A DNA stretch of 64,000 bases, taken from an uncultured Pelagibacteraceae bacterium (GTDB lineage Bacteria > Pseudomonadota > Alphaproteobacteria > Pelagibacterales > Pelagibacteraceae). Under the pieces are notes generated by a model, which was not told the origin of the DNA, made no database searches, and saw nothing but the letters and a program-made list of their open reading frames with translations. This document shows, piece after piece, positions 59,991-64,000 of the stretch (its first letter is position 1; each line of letters begins with the position of its first letter). The stretch covers positions 36,673-100,672 of the forward strand of contig CACOKI010000002.1 in the NCBI GenBank assembly GCA_902627735.1, in the 5' to 3' direction. Made by a program: the position numbers and the translations under genes.

Positions 59991-60995
59991 GTGTCTGAAC
60001 AATTCAAAGCCTTAGTTTTAAATCAAAAAGGTGAAGAATTCTCAAGAGAAATTAAGTCTATAGATAAAAGTTTTCTAAAACATGGTGATGTAACAATAAA
60101 AGTAGAATATTCAGGATTAAATTATAAAGATGCATTGATATTAAAAAATGGTGCAAGACTAGTAAAAGAGTTTCCACATATCCCTGGTATAGATTTTAGT
60201 GGTGTAGTCCATGAAAGTAATCATAAAAACTTTAAATCTGGAGATGAAATTATTCTTACAGGTTGGAGAGTAGGAGAAATATATTTTGGTGGTTATTCAC
60301 AATTTGCAAAAGTTAATGGTGATTTTTTAGTAAAAAAACCAAAAAATTTAGATTTAAGACAATCAATGATTATTGGAACAGCAGGTTTGACTGCTCTGAT
60401 GTGCTCTTTCACAACTAAGGCAACAAGAGAAGAATTGCTTTTAGGAGAAAAAGTTGAAAATGTCATTGTAAGTGGAGCCTCAGGTGGTGTGGGAAGTATG
60501 GCAGTAATGATGTTAAGTAAACTTGGTTGTAATGTTACTGCTGTGACAGGTAAAGAGAGTAATATAGATTATTTAAAATCAATAGGAGCAAAAAACGTTA
60601 TAAATACAAAAGAATTGAATAAAGACGCGAGACCTTTAGACAAAGGATTATGGGATGGTGCGGTCGATACAGTTGGTGGCAAAGTTTTAGAAAATATTTT
60701 GGCTCAAACTAAAGAAACAGGTATTGTAGCCGCCTGTGGTAATGCTGCTGATATCAAACTAAATACTACTGTAATGCCATTTATTATCAGAGGTGTAAAA
60801 CTTTGGGGAATCAATTCAGTTAATGCATCTATAAAAAGAAGAAATTTTTTATGGAATGAAGCTGGAAAGTTAATTGATTTTGGAATTCTTGAAAAATCTA
60901 TAAAAGAAATAAATTTAGACGAGGTAATCAATATTTTTCCAAAAATGCTAAAAGGAGAGACATCAGGTAGATATATTATAAACCTGAATAAATAA
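59991..60995 (+). CDS. acuI: Acrylyl-CoA reductase (AcuI)-like oxidoreductase
   Basis: A 334-residue zinc-independent MDR-family NADPH oxidoreductase. EYSGLNYKDALILKNGA, IPGIDFSGVVHES, VSGASGGVGSMAVMMLSKLG (NADPH loop) and VTGKESNIDYLKSIGA, with a final WGINSVNASIKRR, match AcuI/YhdH. AcuI reduces acrylyl-CoA during DMSP use. The start is GTG 59991, five bases after the folE stop; a LysR gene overlaps its end by one base. Alternative: generic quinone reductase. Confidence 0.78.
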   Translation: MSEQFKALVLNQKGEEFSREIKSIDKSFLKHGDVTIKVEYSGLNYKDALILKNGARLVKEFPHIPGIDFSGVVHESNHKNFKSGDEIILTGWRVGEIYFGGYSQFAKVNGDFLVKKPKNLDLRQSMIIGTAGLTALMCSFTTKATREELLLGEKVENVIVSGASGGVGSMAVMMLSKLGCNVTAVTGKESNIDYLKSIGAKNVINTKELNKDARPLDKGLWDGAVDTVGGKVLENILAQTKETGIVAACGNAADIKLNTTVMPFIIRGVKLWGINSVNASIKRRNFLWNEAGKLIDFGILEKSIKEINLDEVINIFPKMLKGETSGRYIINLNK

Positions 60996-61885
60996 TGGAT
61001 TGGGATAAACTAAAAATTTTTCACGCTGTTGCTGAAGCTGGTAGTTTTACAAATGCTACAATAAATTTAAATTTAAGTCAGTCAGCAATAAGTCGACAAA
61101 TTCAATCATTAGAGCAGGATTTAAAAGTTCAATTGTTTGAAAGACATGCAAGAGGCCTTACTTTAACAGAAAATGGAGAATATGTTTTCAAAACTGCTCA
61201 TGAGGTAATTAGTAAATTAAAAGAAGTTGAAACTTCTTTAGGAGATCAAAAAAATAAACCTACTGGAAAATTAACAATAACAACTGTAAGAAGTTTTGGT
61301 ACACACTGGTTAACACCAAGAATTCAAGAATTTATGAGATTGAATCCTGAGATTGAAATTGAATTGATTTTTGAGGATAAGGAGCTGGATTTAAGCACTA
61401 GACAAGCAGATATTGGTATTTTTATGAGAAGGCCTAAACAGCTTAATTATATTCAAAAAAAATTAATAGATTTAAAGTACTATATATATGGGTCTAACAA
61501 ATATTTAGAAAAAAATGGTATGCCAAAATCTTTAAACGATTTAAATAAACACAAATTTATTTCATTTGGTAAAGGTGCACCTTCACCAGTTTATAATCCT
61601 GATTGGGCACTAAAATTAGGAATGCCTGATGGAAAAAAGAGGAAACCAATTATGAAGGTAAATAGTGTTATGGGGCTACTATTAGCTGTTGAAAGTGGAG
61701 TAGGGTTAGCGGCATTACCTGAGTATTTGGTAACAAATTCAAATAATATAATTAAAGTGTTACCAAAATCAGAAGGTCCAATTACAGAGGCTCACTTTGT
61801 TTATCCTCAATCACTTAAAAATACAGCTAGGGTTCAAGCTTTTAGGAATTTTTTATTTAGCAAAATAGGCGATTGGAAATCATAA
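60995..61885 (+). CDS. LysR-family transcriptional regulator
   Basis: A 296-residue regulator. The N-terminal helix-turn-helix is LKIFHAVAEAGSFTNATINL, followed by NLSQSAISRQIQSLEQDLKV and LFERHARGLTLTENG. The C-terminal effector domain (about 90-290) includes LLLAVESGVGLAALPEYLV. It overlaps acuI by one base (TAATG) and is probably cotranscribed; the usual divergent target arrangement is not seen, so its regulon is uncertain. Confidence 0.92.
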   Translation: MDWDKLKIFHAVAEAGSFTNATINLNLSQSAISRQIQSLEQDLKVQLFERHARGLTLTENGEYVFKTAHEVISKLKEVETSLGDQKNKPTGKLTITTVRSFGTHWLTPRIQEFMRLNPEIEIELIFEDKELDLSTRQADIGIFMRRPKQLNYIQKKLIDLKYYIYGSNKYLEKNGMPKSLNDLNKHKFISFGKGAPSPVYNPDWALKLGMPDGKKRKPIMKVNSVMGLLLAVESGVGLAALPEYLVTNSNNIIKVLPKSEGPITEAHFVYPQSLKNTARVQAFRNFLFSKIGDWKS

Positions 61886-61935
61886 TTTCTTTAAAAATTG
61901 ATATAATCAAACTTAGGGTGCGACATACTTGCAAT

Positions 61936-61966
61936 TGATAATCATTCGCATTGCGAATAGTTATCA
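61936..61966 (+). promoter_or_regulatory. Fur-type iron operator
   Basis: A dyad of 15-base arms around a central T: TGATAATCATTCGCA (61936-61950) and TGCGAATAGTTATCA (61952-61966), 13 of 15 positions complementary. It resembles overlapping Fur boxes (GATAATNATT units) and lies about 29 bases upstream of the fbpA ATG (61995), in a spot suited to repress transcription when iron is plentiful. Confidence 0.82.
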
Positions 61967-61994
61967 TTCACATTCAATAATTATAAGGAGATTA

Positions 61995-63023
61995 ATGAAA
62001 AAAATATCAATACTAGCATTGATAGCGTCTTTATTTGTGTCAGCTTTTGCTGTTGCTAATGAAGTTAACGTTTTTAATGCAAGACACTATAAAGCAGATT
62101 CTGAGCTTTATTCTAAGTTTACAAATATGACAGGTATTAAAGTTAATTTGATAAATGGAAAATCAGGTGCTTTAGAGAAAAGAATTCTTAGCGAAGGTGC
62201 AGATTCTTCAGCTGACTTATATATAACAGCAGATGCAGGAAGATGTGGTGCTATGGATTCAAAAGGTGCGCTTCAGGGTGGTTTAACATCTGCAGCAATT
62301 AAAGATGCTGTTCCAAAAAGCTTTAGAACAAGTAAGTGGGTTGGAATAGCAAAAAGAGCTAGAATAATTTATTATTCACCAGAGAGAGTTACTGGTGCAG
62401 AGTTATCTGGAATGACTTATGAAGGTTTAGCTGATCCTAAATGGAAAGGCAGATTGGTAATAAGAAAATCTAGCAACATTTATAATAAGTCTCTTGTAGC
62501 ATCATTGATTAAAAACAATGGAAAAGCTGCAACAGCTGAATGGGCTGAAGGAGTTGTTGCCAATATGGCAAGAACACCAACAGGTAATGATAGAGCTCAA
62601 ATTATGGCAGTAGCAGCTGGAGAAGCTGATATTGCTGTTGCTAATACTTATTACTTAGCTTTAATGCTTTCTGGTAAAAAAGGTGCAGAACAACAAGAAG
62701 CTGCAAAAAAAGTAAAAGCTTTCTTTCCTAATCAAAATGATAGAGGAACGCATATGAATGTTAGTTGTGCAGCTTTAGTTAAAGGAGCACCTAATAAAGA
62801 AAATGCTATCAAACTTGTAGAGTTTTTATTAACTCCAGAGTCTCAAGAGCACTTTACAAATAATACTTTTGAGTTTCCAATGATTGATGGTGTTTCACCA
62901 AGTCCATTAGTAGTAAATAACTTAGGATTAGATTTCAAACAAGATATGAAAACTAAACTAGCCTCTTATGGAAAAAATCAAGCTGCTGCAGTAGAAGTAA
63001 TGACAGCTGCTGGTTGGAAGTAA
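61995..63023 (+). CDS. fbpA: Iron(III) ABC transporter substrate-binding protein
   Basis: A 342-residue periplasmic ferric-binding protein (FbpA/FutA type). The start at 61995 is chosen for its AAGGAG ribosome site and the signal peptide that follows (ISILALIASLFVSAFAVANE). The mature protein begins VNVFNARHYKADSELYSKF; twin tyrosines in ANTYYLALMLSGKK are usual iron ligands, and FPNQNDRGTHMNVSCAAL occurs in the second lobe. A Fur box upstream and a permease gene downstream support the call. Confidence 0.92.
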   Translation: MKKISILALIASLFVSAFAVANEVNVFNARHYKADSELYSKFTNMTGIKVNLINGKSGALEKRILSEGADSSADLYITADAGRCGAMDSKGALQGGLTSAAIKDAVPKSFRTSKWVGIAKRARIIYYSPERVTGAELSGMTYEGLADPKWKGRLVIRKSSNIYNKSLVASLIKNNGKAATAEWAEGVVANMARTPTGNDRAQIMAVAAGEADIAVANTYYLALMLSGKKGAEQQEAAKKVKAFFPNQNDRGTHMNVSCAALVKGAPNKENAIKLVEFLLTPESQEHFTNNTFEFPMIDGVSPSPLVVNNLGLDFKQDMKTKLASYGKNQAAAVEVMTAAGWK

Positions 63024-63025
63024 TA

Positions 63026-63199
63026 ATGGTGAAAGAAAAAGAAAAATTTATGTCTGATGTTGATTACAATAAATCTTCCGAAGCATGTTCCCCATGTAGT
63101 CAGGAGTGTGAAAAAATCAATAAAAGAATAAATAACAGAAAGATTTCAGAAATTGAAACTAAGGAGGTTCCGCATATCCTAAAAGTATTTAATTTTTGA
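63026..63199 (+). CDS. 57-aa Cys-rich peptide between iron-transport genes
   Basis: ATG at 63026 is two bases after the fbpA stop (63023), so it is likely coupled; no strong Shine-Dalgarno of its own. It encodes MVKEKEKFMSDVDYNK, then C21, C24 and C28 in a CxxCxxxC cluster (ACSPCSQEC), followed by a basic tail (KINKRINNRKISE). The cluster could hold zinc or an Fe-S centre. Family unknown; position in the Fur-regulated unit suggests a link to iron. Confidence 0.6.
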   Translation: MVKEKEKFMSDVDYNKSSEACSPCSQECEKINKRINNRKISEIETKEVPHILKVFNF

Positions 63200-63209
63200 T
63201 TTCTTCTGA

Positions 63210-63258
63210 GTGTCTACGCTTATTAGGTAAGATGTCTCCTTCCTCCTAGCGTAGACAC
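63210..63258 (+). repeat. Perfect 11-bp hairpin before the fbpB gene
   Basis: GTGTCTACGCT (63210-63220) and AGCGTAGACAC (63248-63258) pair exactly around a 27-base loop that includes a pyrimidine stretch (CTCCTTCCTCCT). No T-run follows, so it is not a typical terminator; it may be a leader structure or processing site that lowers expression of the permease relative to the binding protein. Confidence 0.65.
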
Positions 63259-63294
63259 AAATACTTTTCATTTTTATAAGGCGGATTATAAATA

Positions 63295-64000
63295 ATGAGA
63301 ATTAACCTTTGGTATATATCCTCTTTTTTAATTTCACTTTTTGTGATTATTCCAATATTCACAGTTTTCACAAGTTTTTTTCAAGATACAACAAACTATT
63401 TTGAAATACTTAAAGAAAGTTTTTTTCTCGAGTATATATTTAATTCTTTAACTCTTTTAATTGGAGTTTTGTTTTTGACATTTATTATAGGAGTAGGTTC
63501 TGCATACATAGTATCATTTTATGAATTTACTGGATCTAATTTTTTTAAATGGGCGTTAATTTTATCATTTGCAGTACCATCTTACATATATGCTTATTCT
63601 ATGTTTGCATTTTTTGATAATTATGGAACAGCTTTTACAATCTTAAAATTTTTATTTGGTGAGGGAGAATACAATAAAGATATACCAAAATTTAGTGGTA
63701 TGTTTGGATTGATTCTATCTATTTCATTTTCACTTTTTGCCTATGTATATATTTTAACTAGGGCATCTTTTCTATATCAATCACAAAGTTCGATAGATTT
63801 GGGAAAAAATCTTGGATTTTCAAAATTAAAGACTTTTTATTCGATTATTTTACCTGGCGCTAGACCAGCTATTGTTGCTGGCTTATCTTTAGTAGCAATG
63901 GAAACGTTAGCTGAATTTGGAGCGGTAGACTTTTTTTCTGTAAACACATTAACAACTGGTATTTATAATGCATGGATAGCTTTTGATGATTTGGCATTCG
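63295..64000 (+). CDS. fbpB: Iron(III) ABC transporter permease (FbpB-like), 3' end off window
   Basis: Start of an inner-membrane permease: 235 residues are visible. First helix LWYISSFLISLFVIIPIFTV, then LFLTFIIGVGSAYIVSFYEF, AVPSYIYAYSMFAF, SMFGLILSISFSLFAYVYIL and the coupling segment GKNLGFSKLKTFYSIILPGARP (EAA-like), followed by ETLAEFGAVDFFSVNTLTTG. This is the FbpB/FutB layout, whose full length (about 530) would continue past the edge. AAGGCGG is its ribosome site. Confidence 0.88.
   Translation, partial: MRINLWYISSFLISLFVIIPIFTVFTSFFQDTTNYFEILKESFFLEYIFNSLTLLIGVLFLTFIIGVGSAYIVSFYEFTGSNFFKWALILSFAVPSYIYAYSMFAFFDNYGTAFTILKFLFGEGEYNKDIPKFSGMFGLILSISFSLFAYVYILTRASFLYQSQSSIDLGKNLGFSKLKTFYSIILPGARPAIVAGLSLVAMETLAEFGAVDFFSVNTLTTGIYNAWIAFDDLAF

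Noticed and set aside
1-64000. tRNA, rRNA, CRISPR, IS element, prophage or origin of replication
   Set aside because: No cloverleaf, repeat array, transposase, integrase, phage gene or DnaA-box cluster was recognised on reading; a covariance-model search was not run, so small RNAs may be missed.

Overview
The window is AT-rich, densely packed bacterial DNA. Many genes overlap by 1-14 bases, most intergenic gaps are short, and no tRNA, rRNA, IS element, prophage or CRISPR array was recognised. The gene content points to a SAR11-type marine alphaproteobacterium (Pelagibacterales, 'Candidatus Pelagibacter'-like): trimethylamine monooxygenase, TMAO demethylase and TMAO transporter, the N-methylglutamate route, heterotetrameric sarcosine/N-methylglutamate dehydrogenase, several folate-dependent demethylases, an AcuI-type reductase and iron ABC uptake. 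The taxonomic call is inference from gene content and composition.

Layout. 1-11.1 kb (minus strand): a PLP lyase, a GmaS/GlnT-type ligase, two tiny membrane proteins, an ammonium/methylammonium channel, a lysine-rich unknown, mgsCBA (N-methylglutamate synthase), a second glutamine-synthetase-like ligase, a FAD amine oxidoreductase and a MarR-like regulator touching tdm. 11.1-20.6 kb: tdm and tmoX diverge from one short promoter region; three small secreted or membrane genes follow, then tmoW and tmoV, with tmm convergent. 20.7-29.2 kb: glycerol uptake and use (glpK, glpVSTPQU-type ABC transporter, gpsA-like dehydrogenase). 29.2-36.1 kb: fhs and soxBDAG/mgdABCD. 36-41 kb: an EamA transporter, lipoprotein, racemase, cold-shock protein, acetyltransferase, purKE. 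41.1-44.6 kb: a four-gene operon of mostly unknown function (M19-like protein, 553-aa unknown, DUF3726, CxxC microprotein). 45.1-47.3 kb: a DmdA-like GcvT-fold protein overlapping a MetF-like protein. 47.4-52.4 kb: Rieske oxygenase, methyltransferase, mini-kinase, nucleotidyltransferase, enoyl-CoA hydratase family, CoA-binding and flavodoxin-fold proteins. 52.5-58.3 kb: dimethylglycine dehydrogenase with etfB, etfA and ETF-quinone oxidoreductase. 58.3-61.9 kb: hisI, folE, acuI-like, LysR. 62-64 kb: Fur-boxed iron uptake genes.

How they work together. TMA is oxidised by Tmm, TMAO is imported by TmoXVW and demethylated by Tdm, monomethylamine is ligated by GmaS and passed through MgsABC and the Sox/Mgd complex, and the released C1 units enter tetrahydrofolate (Fhs, MetF-like). 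Dimethylglycine dehydrogenase sends electrons through ETF to the quinone pool. FolE sits nearby, but GTP cyclohydrolase I can serve folate or other pterins. No dimethylamine monooxygenase (dmmABC) was recognised, so the DMA to MMA step is unassigned here.

Most promising for new biology: the DmdA-like/MetF-like overlapping pair, which looks like a demethylation module for an unknown methylated compound; the operon at 41.1-44.6 kb; the glycerol ABC ATPases whose two defects fall in one composite ATP site; and several unlisted microproteins (2199-2354, 44389-44550, 45114-45218, 63026-63199).
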